This document shows, one piece after another, positions 1-9,039 of a stretch of 64,000 nt of DNA (its first letter is position 1; the number at the start of each line of letters is the position of its first letter). A program made the translations under genes and the position numbers. The notes below the pieces were generated by a model. That model ran no database searches. It was not told the DNA's origin and was given only the letters and a program-made list of their open reading frames with translations. Location: contig CALXKJ010000010.1 of assembly GCA_944388955.1 (NCBI GenBank), positions 16,198 through 80,197 of the forward strand, in the 5' to 3' direction. This DNA comes from an uncultured Spirochaetaceae bacterium (GTDB lineage: Bacteria; Spirochaetota; Spirochaetia; Sphaerochaetales; Sphaerochaetaceae).

Positions 1-112
1 GATCCGCGATTGTCACGCAATAGCGGTCATCGTCTATCATCTTCAGTATTCCGTCAAGCTGTCCACGCGCTATCGATATCTTGCGCTTCACGCTATCTTT
101 ATCAGCCTTCAA
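1..112 (-). CDS. csoR: CsoR-family copper-sensing repressor (N-terminal part, cut by window edge)
   Basis: The reading frame on the minus strand gives a basic N-terminus, then RGQLDGILKMIDDDRYCVT, the signature of the CsoR/RcnR/FrmR family (DUF156); the Cys after DDRY is the first Cu(I) ligand in CsoR proteins. The chosen start is TTG at 112, preceded by GAGGTGA at 119-125 with a 6-nt spacer. It overlaps the end of copA by 11 bp, so the two are translationally coupled. The second half, with the His/Cys ligands, lies outside the window. Family knowledge: CsoR represses a copper-exporter operon and leaves DNA when it binds Cu(I). A matching palindrome sits at the copA promoter (2691-2716). Other members of the fold sense Ni or formaldehyde; the copA linkage favours copper. 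Confidence 0.85.
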   Translation of the reverse strand, partial: MKADKDSVKRKISIARGQLDGILKMIDDDRYCVTIAD

Positions 113-314
113 TACCAGTCACCTCATATCCAGCTTCAGTCACAGCGTTTCTAAGCGCATCATCAGTTACACTCTCTGAGGCGCTGATTACAGCATTCTT
201 GTTCTCCAGTGAAACATCCACACTCTCAACGCCTTCAACCTTCTCAAGCGCGTCATGGACATGCTTGACGCAGTGCATGCACATCATTCCTTCAATAGCG
301 ATTGTCTTTTTCAT
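102..314 (-). CDS. copZ: Probable internal start giving a free CopZ-like copper chaperone
   Basis: Inside copA, in frame, an ATG at 312-314 is preceded by a textbook ribosome-binding site, AAGGAGAG at 321-328, with a 6-nt spacer. Translation from it yields 70 aa, MKKTIAIEGMMCMHCVKH onward, one complete HMA fold with CxxC at the size of stand-alone CopZ. What is seen is the site and domain boundary; that it is used is inference. It could be a relic of a formerly separate copZ whose upstream stop codon was lost. E. coli copA makes a chaperone from the same mRNA by frameshifting, so dual products from copA have a precedent. Confidence 0.55.
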   Translation of the reverse strand: MKKTIAIEGMMCMHCVKHVHDALEKVEGVESVDVSLENKNAVISASESVTDDALRNAVTEAGYEVTGIEG

Positions 315-2681
315 TTTCTTCTCTCCTTTATTATCAGTGAGTATATCCTCATTGATTGTTATTCCTGATATAGAGCAATGGATTGTATCCGTTTTTTCAT
401 TCCTGGTTTCATTTCTTCCAGCTTTAGGCTTGAAGAACCTTAGGCGAAGCGCGTTAGTAACAACAAAGACGGAGCTGAAGCTCATGGCAAGCGCGCCGAG
501 CATCGGGCTTAGCTTGATACCGAATGCCGGGTATAAAATGCCTGCCGCCACCGGTATACAGAGCGCGTTATAGATAAGAGCCCAGAAAAGATTCTCCTTT
601 ATATTCCTCATTGTCGCTTTGCCAAGCTCAATAGCACGAGGGACATCCTCCGGATCGGAGTGCATAAGGACAATATCCGCGCTCTCGATAGCGACATCAG
701 TGCCAGCGCCAATCGCGATTCCCGCATCAGCTCTTGCAAGCGAGGGTGCATCATTTATACCGTCACCTACCATCGCAACCTTTCTTCCATCCTGCTGAAG
801 CTTTCTGATCTCAGCTTCCTTATCCTGGGGAAGGACTTCTGCTATAACACTGCCACAGCCGGCTTTCTGCTGTATTGCCTCGGCTGTACGCCTGTTATCA
901 CCTGTAAGCATTACTGTCTTTATCCCCATTCTATGAAGATCCTCAATCGCGCCTTTCGCACTCGCCTTGATAGTATCGGCAACTGCTATTATCCCGACGA
1001 GTTTTCCATCTTTAAGAAAGTAAAGAGGTGTCTTGCCTTCTGAGGCAAGATGCTCGTCTATTTTCTCAAGCTCATCTGTATAGCGATTGAGGATTTTCCT
1101 ATTTCCACCCGTTATCTCATGCCCATTGATTGTTGCTGATATCCCAACACCATCCGTTGCTTTGAAACCTGCTGCATCAGAAAGCTCGATACCTCGCTTA
1201 TTCGCTTCCTCCACAATGGCAAGAGCCAATGGATGAGAAGAAAGCTTCTCAATTGATGCTGCATCAGAAAGCAGAGATGAAGAGTCTATTCCATTTACCG
1301 TGATGATGTCTGTGACAGATGGCTTACCTTCAGTGATGGTTCCGGTTTTATCAAAAACCACAGTATCTATTGAATGGAGCGTCTCAAGGGCCTCTGCGCT
1401 CTTTATAAGAATGCCAGAAGACGCTCCGCGACCGGTGCCTACCATGATGGCTGTAGGAGTGGCAAGACCTAATGCGCACGGACACGATATGACAAGAACG
1501 GAGATCGCAATTGAGAGAGAGAAGACAAAGCTTTCACCGCTTATGGCCCAGGCTGCTGCCGCAACTATAGCAATAAGTATTACAACTGGTACGAATACTC
1601 CGCTCACTTTATCTGCAAGTTTTGCAACAGGTGCCTTTGATGATGTAGCTTCATCAACAAGCCGTATGATTGCCGCCAGTGTGGTCTCCTCACCTGTCTT
1701 CTCAACGCGCATCTTCAGATAACCGGACTTGAGGACTGTCGCGCCTGTCAGTTTATCGCCTGCATTCTTCTCGACAGGAATTGATTCACCTGTTATTGCA
1801 GCCTCATCTACTGCACCTGTCCCATCTATGACGGAGCCATCAGCTGGTACTGAATTGCCGCTCTTGATAATTGCTATATCGCCTTTCTGAAGTTCTTCAG
1901 ACGGAATTTCAACTTCCTTGCCATCTCTTAAGACAATCGCTGTTTTTGGAGCAAGATCCATGAGACGCTCTATTGCGTCAGTTGTCCTTCCCTTCGCACG
2001 GGCCTCAAGGAATTTCCCAAGCGTTATCAGTGTGAGTATCATTCCAGCTGACTCAAAGTAGAGATCCATGCTGAAACTGTGTGCAGTCTCAAGATCACCA
2101 TGACCGAGAGCGTAAACAATCCTGAACAGGGCATAAATGCCATATAAGATTGAAGCTCCTGAACCCATTGCTATCAAAGAATCCATATTCGGTGAAAGAT
2201 GAAAGAGATTCCTGAATCCATTTCTGAAGAAATGATTGTTTATGAAGACTATAGGGAGCAGCAGCAGGAAAAGCACAAGAGCGAATACAGCAGAGTTCTC
2301 TACACCAAGCAATATTGATGGCAGCGGCCATCCCATCATGTGCCCCATTGAAATGTAGAACAGAGGTATCGTGAATATAATGGATGACACGAGGCGTTTC
2401 TTCATCCTGCGATACTCCTCCTTCGCGGTATCAGCAGGCTTTCTGGTGCTTTTTCCATTATCTGAATTGGATTTCCTAGGCTCTGCCCCATAGCCAGCTT
2501 TCACGACAGCTTCTACAATGCCATCTTCAGAAAGCTTTTTTTCATCGTATTCAACTTCCATAGAATTCTTGAGGAGATTGACTGAAACGTTTTCAACGCC
2601 TTCAAGCTTCTCAACGCTCTTCTCTACTCTGACCTGGCAAGCAGCACAGCTCATTCCTGTTATATCGAAAGTCTCTTTCAT
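102..2681 (-). CDS. copA: Cu(+)-exporting P1B-type ATPase with an N-terminal and a C-terminal metal-binding domain
   Basis: A 859-aa inner-membrane copper efflux pump. In order: an HMA domain (GMSCAAC near residue 10), transmembrane helices, the actuator loop with TGES, the SCPCALGLATP transport site, the phosphorylation site DKTGTIT, SSHPLA, GDGINDAP, and the last helices with YN and MSFSSVFVVTNALRL, the residues typical of Cu(I) pumps. Unusually, a full second HMA domain (GMMCMHC) is fused at the C-terminus, residues about 790-859, after a charged linker. The start at 2681 (MKETFDITGM) has GGAG five nt upstream; the longer frame to 2762 would run through the operator. It is first gene of an operon with csoR. 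Confidence 0.95.
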   Translation of the reverse strand: MKETFDITGMSCAACQVRVEKSVEKLEGVENVSVNLLKNSMEVEYDEKKLSEDGIVEAVVKAGYGAEPRKSNSDNGKSTRKPADTAKEEYRRMKKRLVSSIIFTIPLFYISMGHMMGWPLPSILLGVENSAVFALVLFLLLLPIVFINNHFFRNGFRNLFHLSPNMDSLIAMGSGASILYGIYALFRIVYALGHGDLETAHSFSMDLYFESAGMILTLITLGKFLEARAKGRTTDAIERLMDLAPKTAIVLRDGKEVEIPSEELQKGDIAIIKSGNSVPADGSVIDGTGAVDEAAITGESIPVEKNAGDKLTGATVLKSGYLKMRVEKTGEETTLAAIIRLVDEATSSKAPVAKLADKVSGVFVPVVILIAIVAAAAWAISGESFVFSLSIAISVLVISCPCALGLATPTAIMVGTGRGASSGILIKSAEALETLHSIDTVVFDKTGTITEGKPSVTDIITVNGIDSSSLLSDAASIEKLSSHPLALAIVEEANKRGIELSDAAGFKATDGVGISATINGHEITGGNRKILNRYTDELEKIDEHLASEGKTPLYFLKDGKLVGIIAVADTIKASAKGAIEDLHRMGIKTVMLTGDNRRTAEAIQQKAGCGSVIAEVLPQDKEAEIRKLQQDGRKVAMVGDGINDAPSLARADAGIAIGAGTDVAIESADIVLMHSDPEDVPRAIELGKATMRNIKENLFWALIYNALCIPVAAGILYPAFGIKLSPMLGALAMSFSSVFVVTNALRLRFFKPKAGRNETRNEKTDTIHCSISGITINEDILTDNKGEKKMKKTIAIEGMMCMHCVKHVHDALEKVEGVESVDVSLENKNAVISASESVTDDALRNAVTEAGYEVTGIEG

Positions 2682-2690
2682 TCTAGCTCC

Positions 2691-2747
2691 ATACACCCCA
2701 CGGGGGTGGGGTGTATTAAGTATAGAAAAGAAACCACTGAAAGACAA
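2691..2747 (-). promoter_or_regulatory. copA promoter with CsoR-type operator
   Basis: On the minus strand: -35 TTGTCT (2742-2747), 17-bp spacer, -10 TATACT (2719-2724), then a perfect 11-bp inverted repeat ATACACCCCAC (2691-2701), GGGG, GTGGGGTGTAT (2706-2716). A GC-rich core flanked by AT is the form of known CsoR operators, and csoR is the second gene of this operon. The operator covers the expected transcription start, fitting repression. Confidence 0.85.
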
Positions 2748-2749
2748 GA

Positions 2750-2768
2750 GGCGGAGAATCACTCCGCC
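2750..2768 (-). terminator. Terminator of the RND/TolC operon
   Basis: Minus-strand hairpin GGCGGAG-TGATT-CTCCGCC followed by a T-rich tract (TCTTGTCTTTC). It overlaps the tolC-like stop codon and lies directly on the -35 region of copA, so the two units are packed with no spare DNA. Confidence 0.7.
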
Positions 2769-4168
2769 GTGCCATCAGTAATCAAGGGCTCTCTTGAACC
2801 TGAATCCGTAAGATACAGTATTGTGTTGATTGAAGCTGAAAGCTTTATACGCTCAGATACAAGCTCACTCTCATTCTCAAGGGCTTCAAGCTTCAGCTGT
2901 ATGAGATCGCTCTCCGATGATGAGCCGAGCTCAAGGCGCCGCTCTTCCTTACTGAGCTTCGCATCATAAAGCTCATCCTTAGCTTCAAGATAGCTGATTC
3001 TCTCCCTTGAAATCATGGCTTCGTTATAAGCGCTTACAGCATTCTCCTCTATTGCACGTACAGCTGCCTCATAATCTATTGATGCACTTGCCTTGCCGCT
3101 TTCTGCCCTCTTTATGTCATTAAGCTTCTTTCCGCCATCCCACAGCGTGGTACTCAATGCAAGAGTCAGGTTTACGCCCCAGGTATCGCTATCAAGCCAA
3201 TTGGAATCAATGACACCACCATATGATGCAGTTGCCTGCAGTGCGATATCAGGAAGTCCGTATATGCTTCCTTTCGCTATCTTTTTCCTGTAATCCTGCA
3301 CATCCTCCAGACCTCTAAGCATCTGCAGAGGCAGAGACTGAGGTGACACAGCCATTGCTTTGATAGTATCTATATCCATTGAGAGAATCGAGTCATAAAG
3401 GCTCTCATCAGGAGTGTAGTCAATCATGTCAGCACTCAAGTCTTGAATTCCTGTCAATGTCCTTAAGCCTTCGATTACACTGTCATATTGGCTATCAAGC
3501 TCACGACGGGAAAGTGCCACCTGACTCTTCTGTATCTTAGCATCGAGGACATCCTCCTCAAGAAGCATGCCATTCTCCGCACCAGACTCTGCGATGGCTA
3601 TCAGGCGATCTGCCGATTCCTCAATCTCATCAAGAAGCGTATAAAGGCTTCCCATCCAGTAAAGGGCATCGAGACGTGTTCTCAGCTCTGTTTCCTTCTG
3701 GTCAAGCTTATCATCGCGCTCCATCGTCCTCAGCCCCTCTGCCCTTTCATAGAGCTTTACAGCATTCGATATCTTTCCCCATGTGTAGATAGGCTGTGTG
3801 ATTGTGAGCTGCCCCTGAACACGGTTGTTATCCATCTTCATGGAGATATCCAAAGGCTCCGTGAAAATAGTCTGAGCAATCGAAGGAAGCCCTTTGATAT
3901 CATTAGGATTAATCGTAATCGGACCAAGCGTCGGATTAGCCATATACGTCCCGGATATAAGAAGATCAATCGTCGGTGTGTATGCACCTTTGGCATCGAG
4001 CGTGTCGTAGTGGCTTTCAGCTATAGCCTGATCTGCCTTCCTTATATCCGTGTTATTCCTCTCCACAGAAGATAATAGACTCCTGAAGTCATATCGTGTT
4101 TCCTCATCTGCATATAGCAATGAGAAGACAAGCATGAATACAAGGATTGAAACTGCTACCTTCTTCAT
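2759..4168 (-). CDS. TolC-family outer-membrane efflux protein
   Basis: A 469-aa protein with a signal peptide (MKKVAVSILVFMLVFSLLYA, cut before DEE), followed by alternating alpha-helical and beta stretches with the two-fold repeat of the OEP/TolC family, for example the repeated pattern of LIQLKLEALENESEL-type helices near the C-terminus. It should form the outer-membrane channel for the RND pump encoded upstream. It is the last gene of a four-gene operon and overlaps the preceding lipoprotein gene by four bases (ATGA). Confidence 0.85.
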   Translation of the reverse strand: MKKVAVSILVFMLVFSLLYADEETRYDFRSLLSSVERNNTDIRKADQAIAESHYDTLDAKGAYTPTIDLLISGTYMANPTLGPITINPNDIKGLPSIAQTIFTEPLDISMKMDNNRVQGQLTITQPIYTWGKISNAVKLYERAEGLRTMERDDKLDQKETELRTRLDALYWMGSLYTLLDEIEESADRLIAIAESGAENGMLLEEDVLDAKIQKSQVALSRRELDSQYDSVIEGLRTLTGIQDLSADMIDYTPDESLYDSILSMDIDTIKAMAVSPQSLPLQMLRGLEDVQDYRKKIAKGSIYGLPDIALQATASYGGVIDSNWLDSDTWGVNLTLALSTTLWDGGKKLNDIKRAESGKASASIDYEAAVRAIEENAVSAYNEAMISRERISYLEAKDELYDAKLSKEERRLELGSSSESDLIQLKLEALENESELVSERIKLSASINTILYLTDSGSREPLITDGTAE

Positions 4169-4689
4169 GGATTAACCTTCTCAAGTCTTATGCTTACACT
4201 TCCTGATGAACCGGAATGTATCTTTGCATCGCATGTACCGATATAACAAGCTTGCTCACTGGAATCACCTGTATTTGCGCCTGCTGCCAGGAAATACAGA
4301 TATGGACTGTCATAATCCTCTCCGAAATCAGGCGATTTCGTTTCCCACTCTATAGTCATTGTGGCTGCAATGCCTTCTGCTTGAATTATACTTCCACTGA
4401 CTTGCTCCGCTTTGGCAGCCGCAGCTATTCCGCTCAATTCATCCTGAATTGAATAACAATCATAGAGATAGGAATCGAAATCATCAGCGGATGTTGTTTT
4501 ATCTCTGAATTCTTTTTCAGCATTATTACGCGCATCCTTGCTGAAGAATGCGAAGACAAAGATGTCAGTATCTGCTGCGGTAGTTTGATCTATATCAATC
4601 ATTGCGGTTACAGATGTTCTGAATGCAAATGTGCACCCCGCAAGACGTATCAATACCATTGTTATTATCGGATATATTGCTTTTCTCAT
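4165..4689 (-). CDS. Small predicted lipoprotein between RND pump and TolC genes
   Basis: A 174-aa protein I do not recognise. The N-terminus has a hydrophobic stretch ending in LIRLAGC, a good lipobox, so it should be lipid-anchored after cleavage at the Cys. The rest is acidic and Ala/Ser/Asp-rich with no known motif; two further Cys (near YIGTCD and YDCYS) could pair. It overlaps the pump gene upstream and the tolC-like gene downstream by four bases each, so it is made together with them. A role as an accessory or assembly lipoprotein of the exporter is only an inference from position. Confidence 0.75.
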   Translation of the reverse strand: MRKAIYPIITMVLIRLAGCTFAFRTSVTAMIDIDQTTAADTDIFVFAFFSKDARNNAEKEFRDKTTSADDFDSYLYDCYSIQDELSGIAAAAKAEQVSGSIIQAEGIAATMTIEWETKSPDFGEDYDSPYLYFLAAGANTGDSSEQACYIGTCDAKIHSGSSGSVSIRLEKVNP

Positions 4690-7600
4690 ACTCTTTCCTC
4701 CTTTCTTCTCTTCCAGCCGTATACTTTCCTGATCTTGTGCCGTTCAAGGATGTAGTAGAACGTCGGCATCAGGAAAAGCGTTATGAATGTACTTGTCGTG
4801 AGACCTCCCATGATGACCTGACCAAGCGGTGCGTAGAGCTCTGTACCCTCGCCTGATGCCACAGCCATTGGAATGACGCCAAGGACTGTAGTCAGAACGC
4901 TCATTAGAATAGGTCGCAGTCTTGAAGCCGTTCCCGCTTTGACGTTATCGAAGAGCATGCTCATCTCCTCTTCGTAGCTTAGATGCCCAGAGAGCGCCAT
5001 GTCCTCATTCCACTGGAATCCGGTATCATCAAAGGCTTTACGGATTGACTCGCCCTGAAGCTGGTTGATGTAGTCGACCATGATGATTCCGTTATTGACC
5101 AGCATTCCTCCAAGCGTGACGACACCAAGAAGGGAAACCATGCTCAGCGATGAACCGAAGATAGCGAGAGCCACTACAACACCGATCACGCAGAATGGGA
5201 CAAGGAGCATGATGAGAATCGGCTGGTCGAATCTTTCGTATATAAGCACGATGACCATATATACAAGAAAGAGCGATATCATGAGGGCTCTCATCAGAGG
5301 TCCAAGGGAGTCCACGATAAGCTCATCGATTCCACCTGTGTCAGATGTGACTCCGGAAGGAAGCGGGTGCGATGCGATGTACTCGCTTACACGCCTCGAG
5401 AGATTCGTTGTGGACTCGCCTGTTATCTGGGCATTGACGGTCATGGACACGGCCCTGTCAGAATGGCTTATCGATGAAAGCTTCGTCTCTATATCGATAT
5501 CGGCAACGCCCTCAAGGGAAACGGTGCTTCCAGCCTGTGTGTTGATGCGTATAGTATCGAGAAGACTGCTATCGAGCGGCTTATCAGAAGCATCGGACGA
5601 TAGATGGATATTGTAGCTCTCATCCGCTGAATCAGCACGATAGCTTCCTATATCCATTCCATTGAAAAGGATGGCTGTCGTCATCGCAGCTTCATAGTTC
5701 GAGATGCCTAGCGATGAAAGATACTCATAAGAGGCATCAATGACTGCGGATGTGGAATCATATGTACTTGAAACCGATGCGGATATAACCTCAGGATCCG
5801 TCTCAAGATATTCCCTAAGTCCATCAGCGTACTCATATAGTACATTCTCATCTTCCCCAAGGAATGTGATGCCATAGCCACCGCCACCGGACATATAGCC
5901 TACAAGGTAATCAAAGCCACCATTCCTAACTTCTATCTTCGCTTCAGGAATAGCTGCTGCAAGCTCATATTGCATCTCCATGAGTATCTCATGCACGCCT
6001 CTCTCTCGCTCTGCTACAGGAACGAGAATCGCGTGTATTCCTCCGGTATTTTCAGAAGCAGTAAATGAGAAGTTGTCGACAGACTTGCCTGAATAGACGA
6101 TATCAGTCTCAAGCTCCGGTACCTTCTCCATGAGTATTCTCTCCGCTTTCGCCATGACTTCTTCCGTATCGTCAAGGGAGTAGCTTGGAGGGAGCGTGAT
6201 GCTGATATAGAAATCGCTGTTGTCTGTGGATGGAATGAATGAAAGCGTGATGCTCGTGAGCGAATAGACGGTCAGAAGAAGGATGAGAATGGCGAGCACT
6301 ACTATAAACGGGGTATGCTTGAGACAGAATCCAAGTGATTTGCCATATCCCCTTTCCACTCCTACAAGCGCTCTTACAGGAAGGCTATCCTTCTTCTTTT
6401 TCCTGCTGTCGCCATCTTTAAGGAAATGCCTCAGAAGGTATGGCATGTAAACCATAGCAACCAGAAGCGATGAGCCGATTGCAATCATGAAAGTGAGAGA
6501 GATGTCATGCAGAAGATTTCCAACAAGTCCCGAGAGCATTATGACAGGCACGAACACGATGACTGTCGTTAGGTTGGAGCCTATAACTGATTTATCGACT
6601 GTTCCCGTTCCGAGATAGATCGACTCCGTTACTGTATAGCGGGGCTTACCTTCCTCATCGACATCCTGGAAGTACCTATATACCTGGTCAAGGACAACGA
6701 TTGAGGCATCGACTATTGAGCCAAGCGAGACAACTATACCAGAGATTGAGAGAATGTTGACAGTTATACCTGCCATTTTCATCACTATGAATGTGAAGAA
6801 GCATGATAGCGGAATCGAAAGACCGATTGCCAGTGTCGCCTTGAGGTCATTGAGGAATATGTATATGACAATGACTGCGATGATGATACCAAGGATTCCT
6901 GATTCAATGACATTCTTGAGGGAAGCGAGGACAAGGCGGCTGTCATCGCTTATCATGCTGTAGCTGACAGCGCCTCCTGTCTCTTTTTCAGACTCCTCGA
7001 GTATGCGCTTTACTTCATTGGTTATCTGGATTGTGTTGCCATCTGGGCGCTTTGAGACTTCGACGACGATTATGTCCTCGCCTTGATGCGTCACTTTATA
7101 GTCTTCCCCCTGATAGCCGACTGTGATATCAGCGACATCCTGAAGCCTTATTATTTCACCAGACTCTGTCGCGCCGACGGGAAGATTGCGTATCTCGTCT
7201 ATCGACTCATATGAGCCATCATATCTGAGGTCGACTCTACGCATATCACGCTCAGAAGAGCCGAGCGGCATAGAAAGATTGGAGTATTGCAGTATCTGGT
7301 ATACAGTAAGCGGAGACACACCTTTCGATGCAAGCTCATCAAGCCTGAGCTTTATGCTCACCTCCGGCTCAGTGGCTCCTGATATCGTGATTGTCGACAC
7401 CCCAGGTATACGCGTAAGCTGCGGTCTTATTGTATCAGTTACGTATTCAGAAAGCGCTACAGTGTCGCCACCACCCTCAACAGAGAATGAAACGACAGGA
7501 AGCATAGTCGCACCGCCGATGATTGCTACAGGATCACCTGATAGCCCATCAGGGAGAGATTCTGAAAGATCCGAAATCCTGTTCCTCACCTCATTCAGCT

Positions 7601-7919
7601 GATCTTCGGGATTGACACCATCACGGAATGTTATGGTAATGATGCCGACGCTGTTCATCGCCTCGCTATCCATGCTGTTGAAATCCGGAAGCGTCACGAA
7701 ATCGTCTTCAAGCACATCGATAACATCATTCTCGACATCCTCTGCAGATGCGCCAGGATAGACAGATACAACGAAAATCTGCGGCATATCGATATCAGGA
7801 ACGAATTCAAGGTTTGTCGTCCAGATACTGACCAGTCCGAAAAGCGCGAGAGCGAGAAGAATCATAGTCAGCACTGCAGAGTGCTTAATGGCGAAACCGG
7901 ATATCCTCGACTTCTTCAT
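4686..7919 (-). CDS. RND (HAE1-like) efflux transporter
   Basis: A 1077-aa inner-membrane proton-driven exporter. It has the N-terminal helix (AVLTMILLALALFGLVSI), a large periplasmic loop beginning with VYPGASAEDVENDV, TM2-6, a second periplasmic loop, and C-terminal helices with GGMLVNNGIIMVDYINQL. In TM4 the usual DD proton-relay pair reads VDAS, so the first Asp is kept and the second is Ala. It sits three bases after the membrane-fusion gene and overlaps the lipoprotein gene by 4 bp. The substrate is not visible; multidrug or lipid-like compounds are usual. Confidence 0.93.
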   Translation of the reverse strand: MKKSRISGFAIKHSAVLTMILLALALFGLVSIWTTNLEFVPDIDMPQIFVVSVYPGASAEDVENDVIDVLEDDFVTLPDFNSMDSEAMNSVGIITITFRDGVNPEDQLNEVRNRISDLSESLPDGLSGDPVAIIGGATMLPVVSFSVEGGGDTVALSEYVTDTIRPQLTRIPGVSTITISGATEPEVSIKLRLDELASKGVSPLTVYQILQYSNLSMPLGSSERDMRRVDLRYDGSYESIDEIRNLPVGATESGEIIRLQDVADITVGYQGEDYKVTHQGEDIIVVEVSKRPDGNTIQITNEVKRILEESEKETGGAVSYSMISDDSRLVLASLKNVIESGILGIIIAVIVIYIFLNDLKATLAIGLSIPLSCFFTFIVMKMAGITVNILSISGIVVSLGSIVDASIVVLDQVYRYFQDVDEEGKPRYTVTESIYLGTGTVDKSVIGSNLTTVIVFVPVIMLSGLVGNLLHDISLTFMIAIGSSLLVAMVYMPYLLRHFLKDGDSRKKKKDSLPVRALVGVERGYGKSLGFCLKHTPFIVVLAILILLLTVYSLTSITLSFIPSTDNSDFYISITLPPSYSLDDTEEVMAKAERILMEKVPELETDIVYSGKSVDNFSFTASENTGGIHAILVPVAERERGVHEILMEMQYELAAAIPEAKIEVRNGGFDYLVGYMSGGGGYGITFLGEDENVLYEYADGLREYLETDPEVISASVSSTYDSTSAVIDASYEYLSSLGISNYEAAMTTAILFNGMDIGSYRADSADESYNIHLSSDASDKPLDSSLLDTIRINTQAGSTVSLEGVADIDIETKLSSISHSDRAVSMTVNAQITGESTTNLSRRVSEYIASHPLPSGVTSDTGGIDELIVDSLGPLMRALMISLFLVYMVIVLIYERFDQPILIMLLVPFCVIGVVVALAIFGSSLSMVSLLGVVTLGGMLVNNGIIMVDYINQLQGESIRKAFDDTGFQWNEDMALSGHLSYEEEMSMLFDNVKAGTASRLRPILMSVLTTVLGVIPMAVASGEGTELYAPLGQVIMGGLTTSTFITLFLMPTFYYILERHKIRKVYGWKRRKEERV

Positions 7920-7922
7920 TGC

Positions 7923-8978
7923 TCACTCCTCACTCTGGATGATGTTCACCTTCTCGCCCGGAAGGATATTCTCCTGTCCTCTGATGATGAACTTTTTACC
8001 GCTGTATTCCTCACTGATGGCGAAATACTCACCATCCTCGGCTATAGCATCCATTTCAATGTATTCAGCGCTGCTATCATCTCCAACTGCATAAGCGCTT
8101 CCATCGAGACGCCTTACCTCAAGGGGAAGAGATAGATATTCTCCGCTCTTCCAGATGATGTCGGCTTTGATGAACATGCCAGGAACAAAACCATCAGGTG
8201 AGATAAGACGGACTTTTATTCCGAATGTCTTGGACACCGCATCGACAATAGGCTCCATGGACACGACTTCACCATCTGAGGAAAGGCCTTGCACATCAGA
8301 GTAGATTCTTATCCTCAGATTCTCAGTACTGCGGATCAGGGAGTAATATTTCTCACTCAACCTCAGATTGACAATAAGATTATCGAGATCGGAAATAACG
8401 CAGAGAGGTGTCTCCGGTGAGGCTGGGGAGCCTTCCGACATCATCGATTTCAGCACTGTTCCCGAGACAGGTGCCGTTACATCAGCATATGAAAGCTGAA
8501 GGGATGCAAGCTCAAGCTGCGCCTCAGCCGCTTCAAGCTGGCTGGATAGCGTATCGTAATCCTGCCTCGACGCGCCCCCTTCCTTATATAAAGCCTCAAC
8601 CCTATCATATGAGGCTTTGAGAGCTTTGACCTGCGCCTCAGCCTGCCTGAGCTGAAGCTCGTACGGACGCTTGTCGATAGTCGCCAGGATATCTCCTTCA
8701 GTTACGCTGTCGCCAGCGTTTATGCTGTATTCCTCTATCGTTCCGCTCACAAACGGGACAACAGGGATTATCGAATCAGGCTCGATATAGCCTGTCAGTG
8801 TAATTCCTTCATCTATTTCCCTCACTTCAGGAAGGACTACCTCAACAGGTGAAACAGGAGGTGTGTAGGTTTCCGTCTTATCTTTCGAGAAGAAATATCT
8901 CAGAAGAAAGAAAGCCGCCACGAAAACGGCTATGAGAATGATATATCGAATGAATGAATGAAACTTCTTCTTATCCAT
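7923..8978 (-). CDS. RND membrane-fusion (periplasmic adaptor) protein
   Basis: A 351-aa HlyD/AcrA-type adaptor linking the pump to TolC. It shows one N-terminal membrane anchor (FIRYIILIAVFVAAFFLLRYF), a lipoyl half-motif (INAGDSVTEGDILATIDKRPY), a coiled-coil hairpin (LRQAEAQVKALKASYDRVEALY), the second lipoyl half, and beta-barrel segments. The start at 8978 (MDKKKFHSF) is chosen because AGGAAGG lies about 5 nt upstream; an open frame continues to 9098 but would include leader DNA. First gene of the adaptor-pump-lipoprotein-TolC operon. Confidence 0.9.
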   Translation of the reverse strand: MDKKKFHSFIRYIILIAVFVAAFFLLRYFFSKDKTETYTPPVSPVEVVLPEVREIDEGITLTGYIEPDSIIPVVPFVSGTIEEYSINAGDSVTEGDILATIDKRPYELQLRQAEAQVKALKASYDRVEALYKEGGASRQDYDTLSSQLEAAEAQLELASLQLSYADVTAPVSGTVLKSMMSEGSPASPETPLCVISDLDNLIVNLRLSEKYYSLIRSTENLRIRIYSDVQGLSSDGEVVSMEPIVDAVSKTFGIKVRLISPDGFVPGMFIKADIIWKSGEYLSLPLEVRRLDGSAYAVGDDSSAEYIEMDAIAEDGEYFAISEEYSGKKFIIRGQENILPGEKVNIIQSEE

Positions 8979-9039
8979 AAGGCCCTTCCTGATTATGATT
9001 TTCCTAGACTCTTTATCTGAATTTAACAACAGAATAGAA

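Noticed and set aside
3488..4075. 195-codon open frame on the plus strand
   Set aside because: Antisense to the TolC-family gene, with no start signals.
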